DNA of 64,000 nucleotides. Origin: JAMZMI01 sp039970095 (GTDB lineage Bacteria > Bacteroidota > Bacteroidia > Cytophagales > Cyclobacteriaceae). Location: assembly GCA_039970095.1 (NCBI GenBank), contig JBDVMP010000059.1:39662-103661 (forward strand), read 5' to 3'. Below the pieces are notes generated by a model. It worked only from the letters and a program-made list of their open reading frames with translations. It searched no databases and was not told where the DNA came from. Below are positions 33,801-42,123 of this stretch, piece by piece. Position 1 is the first letter of the stretch. Every line of letters starts with the position of its first letter. Made by a program: the position numbers and the translations under genes.

Positions 33801-34027
33801 AAACTAAAGTTGTTGAGAAATTGAGTGTTGGATTCGTGGCAAGAAACCTATGGACGTTCCTTCCTAACAGCCAAAGTAATTTCTCAGATCCTGAGTTTAG
33901 AAATACTAGAGCTACGGAGTTTGGTACGACTAACGTAAGTGATGATGCAAACGGAATCGGAATCGGTGGTTACCTACAAGGTCCTCCTACCCGTTCATTC
34001 GGTTTTAGCTTAAATGTTGAATTCTAA
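30854..34027 (+). CDS. SusC/RagA-family TonB-dependent outer-membrane receptor
   Basis: I choose the ATG at 30854 (MKRILLLSFMSLVVAFGAMAQ, a signal peptide); the longer frame starts with TTG. The ~1057-residue protein has the SusC carboxypeptidase-D-like domain (about 20-105: TVSGKITSAEDGEGIPGVNV), the plug (EVVVTGYG, then RAANGVVVVTTKRG) and a large beta-barrel ending ...FSLNVEF. It imports large nutrients with the SusD partner 12 bp downstream. Codon use is strongly biased to U-ending and AGA codons, suggesting high expression. Confidence 0.96.
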   Translation: MKRILLLSFMSLVVAFGAMAQRTVSGKITSAEDGEGIPGVNVVLKGTTTGTTSDLEGNYRVSVPEEGGTLVFSFIGLLAQEVEIGARSVIDVNMESDVQQLTEVVVTGYGIERTAREITFQTERIDADALMVGQQTRAASGMVGKIAGAQINIQDNGVNPQTQIILGGLRSISSSNEAMIVIDGAVSTSAAFSALNPTDIANIDIIRSASMGAQYGSRAANGVVVVTTKRGKVGDKFTVGLNSSVTFEEVAYMPDFQTQNGIGWDGHYDRIENTNWGPRFDGVERPVGPSFPDGHALDDQMLAYAPIKDNLRDFYDRGQTIQNTAYFSGGTDNSKYYMSIGHQDVKGIVPDDKYERYMFRVNADTRINKLSLGASAFFTTDETDVVGSDIGDQDRTLYWFVLNTPANIPLSSYKDWTNPESYAHADNYYNAYYQNPYWAIGTNRDTRQSNYFVGNINADFDILDNLSLRNRIGVNNRSRTAQYWRDAQTYDATLQPAHSDVSSFLIEGESQFTEINANSILTGNFNLGSDFTFKPMVGMAIISNQYRRSKTRVNNLSIPGFYDVSNGTGLVEAQVDQTQKRTFGVFADLSFSFRNWANLTLAGRQDYTSTLPLDNNGYFYPSISGNVILTDAISALNDNEILSYAKLTVTNAIVYNDLGVYALNERYHQSAVADMRSITSTFPFPYGSVNGFEVSTTAVDADIKKEKLNNYELGLELGLFNDRLNIQASGYKTFSTDLITYTTPSVASGAQSYLTNIGELELTGFSASVQGTILDVAGFTWNANLNFTTYNTVVNEIDPNNPDAKEVAIENYGTYGTYAVEGKTFPQLKAQAYVRDDQGRVVIDPTNGNPLVGDVEAMGKVTPDYILGGTTQLGFKGVTVSATFDYRTGHVYFSQGNNSMEFTGRSIESVSSGRQEFVWPNSVYQTGDGSYVVNESIQTTGAVMGFWQNTYNEIKENYVKDATALKIRELAIRYAVPSAILSKTKVVEKLSVGFVARNLWTFLPNSQSNFSDPEFRNTRATEFGTTNVSDDANGIGIGGYLQGPPTRSFGFSLNVEF

Positions 34028-34038
34028 TTAAAGTCGAG

Positions 34039-35490
34039 ATGAAGAAATTTTTAATAATAAATATAATATTCGCAACCCTCCTAGTAGGGTGTGACGATTG
34101 GTTGGATGTAAATACCGACCCTAACAATCCGACATCCATTGGGCCTGACTTGGTGCTACCAGTGGCGCAACACTACACTGCTAGAATTATGCAGGAAGAT
34201 AGAGGTGTCAATCATCTTGGTAACATGATGATGTATAACTGGAGTGAATCAGCTGGATTCTCTTGGTACAATGATGAATTCCTATATCTGTCAACTTCAA
34301 CTTTCTATGATCAAATTTTTGATCATACATACCATGATGCGTTGAAGCAATATTCAGATTTGGATGGTCTGGGAGATGATTATGCTGCGTACAAAGCGAT
34401 TAGCATGATTATGAAAGCTTATCATTTCCAATTGTTGGTGGATTTCTACGGTGATATTCCTTATTTTGAGGCATTGGGTAGAAGCTTAAATGCTACGCCG
34501 GCTTATGATGATGCATCAGCTGTTTATGATGACCTAATTGTGCAGTTAACTGAAGCAATATCGATGATCGATGCTGCTGATGCTGTAACTACGAGTATTT
34601 ACCCTGCTGATGATGACGTCATCTTTGGAGGCGATATGGCCGCTTGGAAGAGCTTTGCAAACAGTATTAAACTTAGAATTCTAACAAGAGTTTCTGATGT
34701 TAAGGATGCTGCTTCAATTACAAGCGAATTAGATGCAATTGCTGCTGAAGGTTCTGGATATATTACCAGTGCTGTAATGGTAAACCCAGGTTACGCAAAT
34801 CAAGAGAATCAACAAAGTCCGCTTTGGTATTCTTTTGGTCAATCAGTGGCTGGGAGTGCAACGCTATCGGGTGATGCAACATGTGCAACGGATTACATGA
34901 TTCAATATCTAACGGATTCAAATGATCCTCGAATCGATGTATTGTATGAAGAGCCTACATCAGGTCATTTAGGTGTTCCTCAGGGAATTACATCAGATCC
35001 TAATACACAAGGACCAACAATGGTTTCAAACATAGGCCCTGGTGTGTTGATCGGTCCTGATCAAGGTGCCGTAGTTATGACTACAGCAGAGGTGTATTTT
35101 AACCTTGCAGAGCTTGCAGACAAAGGGTTTGCTGTTGGAGATGCTGGAACGCTTTATACACAAGGTGTTACTGCTTCTTTCACTCAATTGGGTTTAACTG
35201 CAGCTGATGCTTCAGCTTATTTGGCTCAGGGTGGTAATCTGATCGCTTATAGCGATTTGGAAGATATCATCACTCAAAAGTGGATCGCTACGAACGGTCT
35301 TACTGCTGAGCAGTCATGGTTTGATTGGTCAAGAACTGGATTCCCGTCAAACCTTCCTGTATCGCAAGAAGAGGCAAATTTGGTGAGACCTGTTAGATTG
35401 GCATATCCTGCAAGTGAAGTTGGAGGTAATGCCAATAATTTACCAACCCAACCAGATCCTTTTACAGCAAAAGTCTTTTGGGCAAACTAA
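34039..35490 (+). CDS. SusD/RagB-like lipoprotein (SusD-like_2 type)
   Basis: This 483-residue protein has a lipoprotein signal with lipobox LLVGC (Cys18) followed by DDWLDVNTDPNNPT, a hallmark of the SusD-like_2 family. The TPR-containing helices follow (YHFQLLVDFYGDIPYFEAL, W-x-S-F-A-N-S-I-K-L-R). It covers the SusC barrel on the cell surface and captures the nutrient. It follows the SusC gene by 11 bp. The substrate is unknown; the neighbours include no glycan-degrading enzyme. Confidence 0.93.
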   Translation: MKKFLIINIIFATLLVGCDDWLDVNTDPNNPTSIGPDLVLPVAQHYTARIMQEDRGVNHLGNMMMYNWSESAGFSWYNDEFLYLSTSTFYDQIFDHTYHDALKQYSDLDGLGDDYAAYKAISMIMKAYHFQLLVDFYGDIPYFEALGRSLNATPAYDDASAVYDDLIVQLTEAISMIDAADAVTTSIYPADDDVIFGGDMAAWKSFANSIKLRILTRVSDVKDAASITSELDAIAAEGSGYITSAVMVNPGYANQENQQSPLWYSFGQSVAGSATLSGDATCATDYMIQYLTDSNDPRIDVLYEEPTSGHLGVPQGITSDPNTQGPTMVSNIGPGVLIGPDQGAVVMTTAEVYFNLAELADKGFAVGDAGTLYTQGVTASFTQLGLTAADASAYLAQGGNLIAYSDLEDIITQKWIATNGLTAEQSWFDWSRTGFPSNLPVSQEEANLVRPVRLAYPASEVGGNANNLPTQPDPFTAKVFWAN

Positions 35491-35502
35491 AAATTTGACA
35501 TT

Positions 35503-36357
35503 ATGAAAAAATTGAAATATCTATTCATAGCAATATTTGCAGCTGCACTTGTCACCTCTTGTGGGGATGACGAAGATATGCTGGCAGATCAGATTACCGC
35601 ATCGCCAAACTTTATAGGGTTTGTTGATGGTTCGGCTAACGTGAGTGGTATAGCCGATGGCTCTACATACTCTGTTATGCTTCCCGTATATGTTTCTGGG
35701 CCAACTTACAAAAGTTTGGACGGATCATTTTCAGCAACGATAACAGTAGATACTGAAAACTCTACTGCTATTGAGGGAACACACTTTACAATTCCCAATA
35801 AGTCAGTAACACTTTCTTCTGAAGGTAACTATCTGACTGAAGTGGAAGTGGTAATGACAACTGAAGGTATTGAAACGCCTTTGGCTAGCAACCCTGTTAT
35901 AGCAATCTACCTTACTGATGCTAGTGGAAGTGGAAAATTGATTGCGAGTGAAAGAAGAATGAACATCAACATGTTGTTCCTATGTCCTTCTGAGCTTGCA
36001 GGTACTTATGCAGCTGAGATGGAGTATACTCCGGTAGGAGGGTCTCCAAGTGATTACACCTTTACGGATGTGATCAATGCAGTAGCTCCAGGCGAGTACA
36101 GAACTTCGGTTGATCACCATTGGGGTAGTCTAGGAGTTGGTACTCCTGGTTTTACTTTCTATGATGTATGTGATGTATTGACAGTTCCTGGTCAATTGTT
36201 AGTAGAATACTATGGAAACTGGGTAGAAGGAACAAGCGAAGGTGTGTCAGATACTGACGCTGGAACCTTGTACTTTGAGTACAGTATCTGTTTTCCTCAG
36301 GGTTCTTCTGGGCCAGATAATTGTAGATACTACAAGTTGTTATACACTAAGCAATAA
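35503..36357 (+). CDS. surface lipoprotein of the SusC/SusD locus, unknown function
   Basis: This 284-residue protein has a lipoprotein signal (lipobox LVTSC, about Cys20). It contains an all-beta domain with a Calx-beta-like stretch (AIEGTHFTIPNKSVTLSSEG, about 85-105) and a second domain from about 165 (CPSELAGTYAAEM) ending with a Cys-containing strand. Similar lipoproteins are often the extra surface subunits of SusCD loci. No catalytic motif was recognized. Confidence 0.65.
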   Translation: MKKLKYLFIAIFAAALVTSCGDDEDMLADQITASPNFIGFVDGSANVSGIADGSTYSVMLPVYVSGPTYKSLDGSFSATITVDTENSTAIEGTHFTIPNKSVTLSSEGNYLTEVEVVMTTEGIETPLASNPVIAIYLTDASGSGKLIASERRMNINMLFLCPSELAGTYAAEMEYTPVGGSPSDYTFTDVINAVAPGEYRTSVDHHWGSLGVGTPGFTFYDVCDVLTVPGQLLVEYYGNWVEGTSEGVSDTDAGTLYFEYSICFPQGSSGPDNCRYYKLLYTKQ

Positions 36358-36368
36358 TTATTTTAGTT

Positions 36369-37220
36369 ATGAAAAAATACTTTATATATAATATAGCATT
36401 TTTCGCCTTGGTGGCACTGTTCTTGAGTTCTTGTTACTCGGGGCAGGATGTATCTCCGATTGATTCTCCGGATGATAATCCTACGGCTACATTGACACCT
36501 ATGGCTGATTACAGTTCAGTTTCTGAAGGGGATACTTTGAAGTACACAATCTCTCTAGATAAAACTGTTAGATATGACATCCAATTCGGTGTAGTTTATG
36601 GTGACAACAGCGATGTTGCGGCAGAAGATATCGAAGAGGTTGGAGGATTACTTACAGCTTATTCTTTGGAAACAGAGCTTTGGGTGATTTTACTAGCAGA
36701 CGACTTTCCTGAAGTTGATGAAATGATGGATATCGAAATTGGTGCTGGAACAGATTTGGCTTTTAACTGGCAGTTAAATCCAGCTTCTGATGTTGTGACT
36801 TTTTCAACGGCTCTACCGAACACTAACTTTGATGGAGGTCTTACAGTAGCAATGTCATGGCCAGACCCTGATCATGCCATAGATTTTGACTTTCTTTTGG
36901 AAAGTGAGCTAGGTGGGTCATGGGGCGCAGCTGCAACAGCTGATAATCCTGAGATCACAACTGCTCTATGGACGTCAGATGATGATGGATCATATTTCTT
37001 TGGGTTTGACCCATATGCTGTTCCTAGTGGCGTTGATGTACCTTTTACGATTAGCGTAGGATACCCTGACGGAACTGTTGAGTTCTATGACGGTGCATTC
37101 AATAGCAATAATACTGCTGACTATACTGTAGATGAGTTCACGGCTTGGGGTTCCCCAATGTATCGTGCTTTGACCGTAGTTAAGACTGGTAGCACATTCA
37201 ATGTTACATTTGAATTTTAA
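36369..37220 (+). CDS. second surface lipoprotein of the SusC/SusD locus, unknown function
   Basis: This 283-residue protein starts with a signal peptide and lipobox FLSSC (about Cys22), followed by a Pro/Asp-rich linker, a Calx-beta-like beta-domain (SVSEGDTLKYTISLDKTV, about 55-72) and a C-terminal beta-rich region rich in Asp and aromatic residues. It follows the preceding lipoprotein by 11 bp and is closed by a strong terminator, marking the end of the operon. Its role is presumably substrate binding, by analogy only. Confidence 0.6.
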   Translation: MKKYFIYNIAFFALVALFLSSCYSGQDVSPIDSPDDNPTATLTPMADYSSVSEGDTLKYTISLDKTVRYDIQFGVVYGDNSDVAAEDIEEVGGLLTAYSLETELWVILLADDFPEVDEMMDIEIGAGTDLAFNWQLNPASDVVTFSTALPNTNFDGGLTVAMSWPDPDHAIDFDFLLESELGGSWGAAATADNPEITTALWTSDDDGSYFFGFDPYAVPSGVDVPFTISVGYPDGTVEFYDGAFNSNNTADYTVDEFTAWGSPMYRALTVVKTGSTFNVTFEF

Positions 37221-37255
37221 ATTCTCGTCGTGATTTAGCGACTTGATCATATTTG

Positions 37256-37295
37256 TTAAGCCGTCTCGATTCTTTTTGGGACGGCTTAATTTTTT
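37256..37295 (+). terminator. Rho-independent terminator of the first SusC/SusD operon
   Basis: TTAAGCCGTC (37256-37265) pairs perfectly with GACGGCTTAA (37280-37289), followed by TTTTTT. It is 36 bp after the last lipoprotein stop codon. Confidence 0.92.
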
Positions 37296-37385
37296 ACCAC
37301 TAACACCGGCTAGCCTTGTATTTTTAATGGGCATGAAAGTTTTCAAGTGCTCTCGAAATCGATCCTTCTAACAAAAGACATTACA

Positions 37386-40300
37386 ATGAAAAAAGTACGC
37401 ATTATTCTAATCGCCTTGGTGCCTCTTTTCATAGCGTTTGTTTATTTTTCATTAAACGATGACATAAATTCTACCCGTCCAGATACGGAGGGGCGACTGT
37501 TGTCGGAAAAGCAGCGCTTGATTAAGACTAAAGGACAATCTCCAAACGGGTTTGTGGAGTATTTCCAAGCCATTACTTCCAGGCCAGGGAAAGAATATCA
37601 ACCTAATTATAAGTTTAAAGAATTTAATAAAGCGAAGGACAACCTTAAGGCATCTAATGCCCGAAAAACCTCAATGGTTAGTCAAGTTGTTTCGCGTGGG
37701 CCGGGTAATGTCGGAGGTAGAACAAGAGCCATTGTTGTTGATCCGGATGACAATACACATAGCACGTGGTTTGCTGGTTCTGCATCAGGGGGTATTTGGA
37801 AAACATCCGATAGAGGCCAGACTTGGATAAATTTAACAGAAGACCTGCCAAATTTATCTACTAATTCACTAGCCATTGCTCCTTCCAATCATAACGTGAT
37901 GTACGCTGGTACGGGAGAGGTGTTCGCTGGCAACCTTTCTTTCGTGAGGGGTAATGGAATTTTTAAATCAACTGAAAAAGGAGCCGCGGGTAGTTGGATA
38001 CAACTGGAATCAACCACAAATGATTCTAAATTCAATAGTGTGAACCGGATTGTGATTGACCCGACCTCTGAAGATGTGCTGGTTATTTGTACCAATGATG
38101 GGATTTATAGATCGGCCGATGGCGGGGATTCATGGACAGAAGTTTACAAGAGCCAATCTGAAGTGCAGGACTTAGTTGCTACTGCGGATAATTTTAATTT
38201 ACAATATGCAGGTGTCAATGGCACTGGTATCATAAAGTCAGTTGATGGAGGACAAAGTTGGGTTAAGTCTTCAGACGGTATTGGAGAAGGGGAGAGGTTT
38301 GAGATCGCAATTGCTCCTTCAAATCCAGATGTGATTTACACCAGTACATATAATAGCGTAGATGAAACACTTATTTATCGATCGACTGATGCTGGGGAGA
38401 ATTGGGCGTTGTTAGCTTTTTCTAGTGACGAATATTACCTTGGAGAGCAGGGCTGGTATGATAATAGTATTGCGGTAAATCCTTATGATGAGAATGAAGT
38501 TTATGTTGGTGGGGTTTATGTAGGAAAATATCTGGTTTCGGGAGAAACGGCGACAACTGATCCAGATTTCATTGGAGTGGATTTGGAAAATGTAGCTTTT
38601 CTGTCTTTTGTAAACTTTGGTCAAACTGCGTTCGGAGGTGCTCTAGCCTTAGGTGATGGTTCTGATTCGTCTACCGAATTCTTCAATGTAGAAATCCGTT
38701 TTGGGTCGGGGATGTCACAGAAAGCCCATCGTTTTCAGGTGCCTGCAGATGGGGGAACCAACAGTAATGGTGGACCTGGTGTACCAGATGAGGACTATGC
38801 TTATCAGGATTATATAGATGTGCCTTTTGAGGTTTGGGATATTGATAATAACCGTCAATTGATGATTTCCTTCAGAGATCAACAACGAGATGGTACATTC
38901 AATTTGAATCCTCGGGATGATACCAACGACCCGGATTTACTTGCGTCACGGGAATATTTATTTATTAGTAATATTGATTATAGTGAGTCTCCTGATTCTC
39001 AAATTACTGTTGACGGAGGACATCTCGCAAAGAATATGTATTTTTTCTGGCCTATTCTAGCTGATGATGAGACCTGGGATCAAAATGAGGCGGGTATAAT
39101 GAGAATCAAATATGGTACTCTGATAACGGTTGATGCTACACCTGAAGCTATTTCTGATTCAAGAGGTACATACGGAGGTAAAAATAGCGGCCTACATGCT
39201 GATCATCACAATTTGACTTTCATTAAGACAGATGAGGCTAATGAAACCTTTATGATAGTAAATGGGAATGATGGAGGTCTTGGACTTTCTGAAGACAATG
39301 GTGAGACATGGACTCAAATATTGGATGGTTATGTTACCACGCAATTTTATGGAGCAGACAAGAAGCCTGGAGCTGATGAGTATTTTGGTGGCATGCAGGA
39401 CAATGGCACGTGGTTGTCTCCAAGGGGTGAGTCTGCTTCGGAAGAATCTCTATATTCTGAAAAAATTGGCGGGGATGGATTTGAAGTTATTTGGCATGCA
39501 CAGGATGCCAATAAGCTTATTGGCGGATCGCAAAACGGAGGATTTAGTCGAAGTATCGATGGTGGAGTTTTATGGCAGGGAGCTGGAGTTAGTTTCAGGT
39601 CGGGTAGTGCTACAGTACCGTTTATTAGTCGTCTAGCGTCATCAAGATCCAATCCTGATGTTGTTTACGTGCCATTAGCCGAAGGTGTCGCAAAGTCTGA
39701 AGATTTTGCCGAGACATGGAGCAGAAGAGCCATTAGCGCTACAGATGGATGGACTCAATTGGATGCAGAAGGGACACCAATAGCATATAGTACTTTCGAT
39801 ATGGAAGTATCCCTTTCCAATCATAATATTGTTTGGGGAGGTTGTGCCATGACTGGCAACATAAACGTTTTTGTTTCTGTCGATGCTGGGGAGGTTTTCA
39901 ATCCTGTAACGAAATATGGTGTTATGGGTAGTGTTAGTGGAATTGCCACACATCCTCATCAGGATAGTACGGGCTATCTGTTATTTTCAATTCAGGGTTT
40001 ACCCAAAGTACTCAGAACAGAGGATTTAGGAGCTAGTTGGGAAGATATTTCGGGGTTTGAGGGTAATGAGACTAGCGATAACGGTTTTCCTGATGTGATA
40101 GCTCATAGCCTTCTTGTTATGCCACATGAGCCTGAAACCATTTGGGTTGGAACAGAAATAGGTCTATTTGAATCAACGGATGAAGGTGTTTCATGGCATT
40201 ATGCGGATATTGGTTTGCCAGCTGTTTCTATTTGGTCTATGAAAGTAGTTGACGATCAGGTAGTGTTTGGTACGCATGGCAGAGGCATTTGGACAGCCAC

Positions 40301-41096
40301 AATTGATGAGTTGCCATCATCGCAATCCTTGGTTAAAACTGCTGAGTACAGTGGACAGCTTTCACTCCAGTTAGCTGTTGGTTTTGCTTCGGATCACGAT
40401 AAAGTTGACTTTTATGTAGACAAGAAGTTGGTGGAAAGTCTTACAGATGTTTCTGCTGGTGACGCTGATGTTACCTTAACGATAGAGCCATCTTTACTAG
40501 AAAATAGTGAAATATATATGATCACAGAGAATGGAGGCAAGAGTGTAAGGTCAATTAAGCAGTTTGTAGATGTGGATTTTACACCTGAAATTTTAAGCGC
40601 TTCTCAGGGTGACCAAAGTGCGCTGGAGATCAGTTTGACCCTTGGTTTAAATGAACTTTACAGTGAAGTTGATGTAATTGTTGATGGAGAGGTGGCAACA
40701 TCACTTGGAGCTATTACAGAGATTGGAGAGGTATCAGTAAATATTCCAGTAGCTCAGTCAGGAGAAAAAGTAATCTCAGTAATAGGACATCTTGGTGATT
40801 TCACGTTTGCTTCTGCAGAGACGACAGTAGATGTTACCGTGCTTGGTCTAAAAGATATAGCAGAGAATTTCTCAATATATCCGAATCCAACTCAGCGGAA
40901 TGTAACAATAAATGCCTTAGGTCAAAGTAACATTCAGTCTGTAGAGGTATTAACGCTTTCTGGAGCGAGCTTAATGAATCTGGATGCGACTCAGAGCAAT
41001 GGAGTCATTAGTTTGGAATCCGTTGAAGCAGGTGTTTATTTCTTGAAAGTTGCTACGGATAATGGAACATTCACTCAAAGGGTAATAAAGAAATGA
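37386..41096 (+). CDS. large Asp-box (VPS10/sortilin-like propeller) protein with T9SS sorting domain
   Basis: The ATG at 37386 (MKKVRIILIALVPLFIAF) gives a signal peptide. The mature protein is ~1215 residues. At least ten Asp-box motifs (S-x-D-x-G-x-x-W; SDRGQTW, SADGGDSW, SVDGGQSW, STDAGENW, SEDNGETW, TEDLGASW, STDEGVSW) mark a beta-propeller. The propeller is interrupted by a ~190-residue insert (about residues 390-590) without such boxes. Ig-like repeats follow, then a T9SS type A domain (YPNPTQRNVTI, L-E-S-V-E-A-G-V-Y-F-L-K-V, ending TQRVIKK). It is probably secreted and surface-anchored. The function is unknown; its C-terminus overlaps the next gene by 4 bp. Confidence 0.88.
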   Translation: MKKVRIILIALVPLFIAFVYFSLNDDINSTRPDTEGRLLSEKQRLIKTKGQSPNGFVEYFQAITSRPGKEYQPNYKFKEFNKAKDNLKASNARKTSMVSQVVSRGPGNVGGRTRAIVVDPDDNTHSTWFAGSASGGIWKTSDRGQTWINLTEDLPNLSTNSLAIAPSNHNVMYAGTGEVFAGNLSFVRGNGIFKSTEKGAAGSWIQLESTTNDSKFNSVNRIVIDPTSEDVLVICTNDGIYRSADGGDSWTEVYKSQSEVQDLVATADNFNLQYAGVNGTGIIKSVDGGQSWVKSSDGIGEGERFEIAIAPSNPDVIYTSTYNSVDETLIYRSTDAGENWALLAFSSDEYYLGEQGWYDNSIAVNPYDENEVYVGGVYVGKYLVSGETATTDPDFIGVDLENVAFLSFVNFGQTAFGGALALGDGSDSSTEFFNVEIRFGSGMSQKAHRFQVPADGGTNSNGGPGVPDEDYAYQDYIDVPFEVWDIDNNRQLMISFRDQQRDGTFNLNPRDDTNDPDLLASREYLFISNIDYSESPDSQITVDGGHLAKNMYFFWPILADDETWDQNEAGIMRIKYGTLITVDATPEAISDSRGTYGGKNSGLHADHHNLTFIKTDEANETFMIVNGNDGGLGLSEDNGETWTQILDGYVTTQFYGADKKPGADEYFGGMQDNGTWLSPRGESASEESLYSEKIGGDGFEVIWHAQDANKLIGGSQNGGFSRSIDGGVLWQGAGVSFRSGSATVPFISRLASSRSNPDVVYVPLAEGVAKSEDFAETWSRRAISATDGWTQLDAEGTPIAYSTFDMEVSLSNHNIVWGGCAMTGNINVFVSVDAGEVFNPVTKYGVMGSVSGIATHPHQDSTGYLLFSIQGLPKVLRTEDLGASWEDISGFEGNETSDNGFPDVIAHSLLVMPHEPETIWVGTEIGLFESTDEGVSWHYADIGLPAVSIWSMKVVDDQVVFGTHGRGIWTATIDELPSSQSLVKTAEYSGQLSLQLAVGFASDHDKVDFYVDKKLVESLTDVSAGDADVTLTIEPSLLENSEIYMITENGGKSVRSIKQFVDVDFTPEILSASQGDQSALEISLTLGLNELYSEVDVIVDGEVATSLGAITEIGEVSVNIPVAQSGEKVISVIGHLGDFTFASAETTVDVTVLGLKDIAENFSIYPNPTQRNVTINALGQSNIQSVEVLTLSGASLMNLDATQSNGVISLESVEAGVYFLKVATDNGTFTQRVIKK

Positions 41097-41500
41097 AGAA
41101 CTTACTGATTTTATCGATCACTTTGATTTTCGCTTTTGCTTGTAAACCTTCTCAGAAAGGGGGACTTACCCTTGAAGAGGTTAAGAAATCGTTGCAAACG
41201 GAAGAAAGTGATGAAATAGTCTGTGACGGCAATGAAAGCCAAACATTTGAGCTATGTCAAACTAATCTTAGTGATTCTCAGGTAGATGCTTTGCGTAAAT
41301 TTCTCGTTTATGAGAAGAGCACAGGTAAGGTCGTATTAGAGAAGTCCGTTGTTGGTGGGTATGTGAAATGGGTTGATGACACCAAGGTGGAGTTTTACTC
41401 TGTGCCAGGGATCATGAAAGATGGTCAGTCAAAGAATGATTTTACTAAAATTTACGACGTGACTACCGGACAGACATCTGGTAAGATCACTGCAATGTGA
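41093..41500 (+). CDS. small lipoprotein, unknown function
   Basis: This 135-residue protein has a lipoprotein signal (FAFAC, about Cys17) and a beta-rich mature domain with two more cysteines (IVCDGNESQTFELCQ) that may form a disulfide. Its ATG overlaps the stop of the T9SS cargo gene by 4 bp, so the pair is translationally coupled; it may help the secreted protein or simply share its promoter. No named family was recognized. Confidence 0.65.
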   Translation: MKNLLILSITLIFAFACKPSQKGGLTLEEVKKSLQTEESDEIVCDGNESQTFELCQTNLSDSQVDALRKFLVYEKSTGKVVLEKSVVGGYVKWVDDTKVEFYSVPGIMKDGQSKNDFTKIYDVTTGQTSGKITAM

Positions 41501-41526
41501 TATTAGTTTTTATTAAAATATAGTAC

Positions 41527-41559
41527 AAGCCCAGCCGGTATCGGTTGGGCTTTGTTTTT
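41527..41559 (+). terminator. Rho-independent terminator
   Basis: AAGCCCAGCCG pairs with CGGTTGGGCTT (one G-U) around a GTAT loop (41527-41552), followed by TGTTTTT. It ends the T9SS cargo/lipoprotein transcript. Confidence 0.9.
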
Positions 41560-41693
41560 GAAAGGATTGCTTCGAGGTAGGTTATTGCACAGAGTTCATA
41601 GCTCACATTCAAACTTAGGGGAAGACTGGTAATTGAGTGAGATTGGTTTTTGCAGGAAATTAACTGTAGTATCTTTGCGTTTTTATTAGAATC

Positions 41694-42110
41694 ATGGTTT
41701 ACGTTAGTCGAAAGGAACATTTTAATGCCGCTCATAAACTGTACAACCCGCAGTGGAGTGAAGAAAAGAATATTGAGGTTTTTGGACCATGTGCCAATGT
41801 CAATTGGCACGGACATAATTTTGAGTTAATTGTGACCGTAAAAGGTGATCCAGATCCTGATACAGGGTTTGTTGTAGATCTCAAAAAGTTGAGTCTATTG
41901 ATAAAATCTGATATTACTGAGAAGGTGGATCATAAAAACCTGAATCTTGATGTGGATTTTATGTCTGGAAAAATGGCTAGCTGTGAGAATTTGGTGATGG
42001 AATTTTGGCAAATTCTAGAGCCCAAAGTCAAAAAATTAGGGAGTAAATGCGTCCTTCACTCCCTAAAACTCTATGAAACTCCTCGTAATTATGTGGAGTA
42101 TTTCGGGTAA
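41694..42110 (+). CDS. 6-pyruvoyl-tetrahydropterin synthase/QueD superfamily enzyme with C-x5-HGH motif
   Basis: This 138-residue T-fold enzyme has the zinc-binding His residues in FNAAHKL and WHGHNF, the catalytic Cys in GPCANVNWHGH and the C-terminal acidic YETPRN. The Cys and HGH are separated by five residues, as in pyruvoyl-tetrahydropterin synthase (PTPS), whereas QueD normally has three. It could therefore make a pterin rather than the queuosine precursor, or do both; a queE gene is present in the same window. The gene is separate from its neighbours, with a terminator upstream and convergent clpX downstream. Confidence 0.85.
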   Translation: MVYVSRKEHFNAAHKLYNPQWSEEKNIEVFGPCANVNWHGHNFELIVTVKGDPDPDTGFVVDLKKLSLLIKSDITEKVDHKNLNLDVDFMSGKMASCENLVMEFWQILEPKVKKLGSKCVLHSLKLYETPRNYVEYFG

Positions 42111-42123
42111 TATTTATATCAAT

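Noticed and set aside
41694..42110. Plain assignment as QueD
   Set aside because: The C-x5-HGH spacing is that of PTPS, so the narrow name was not given.
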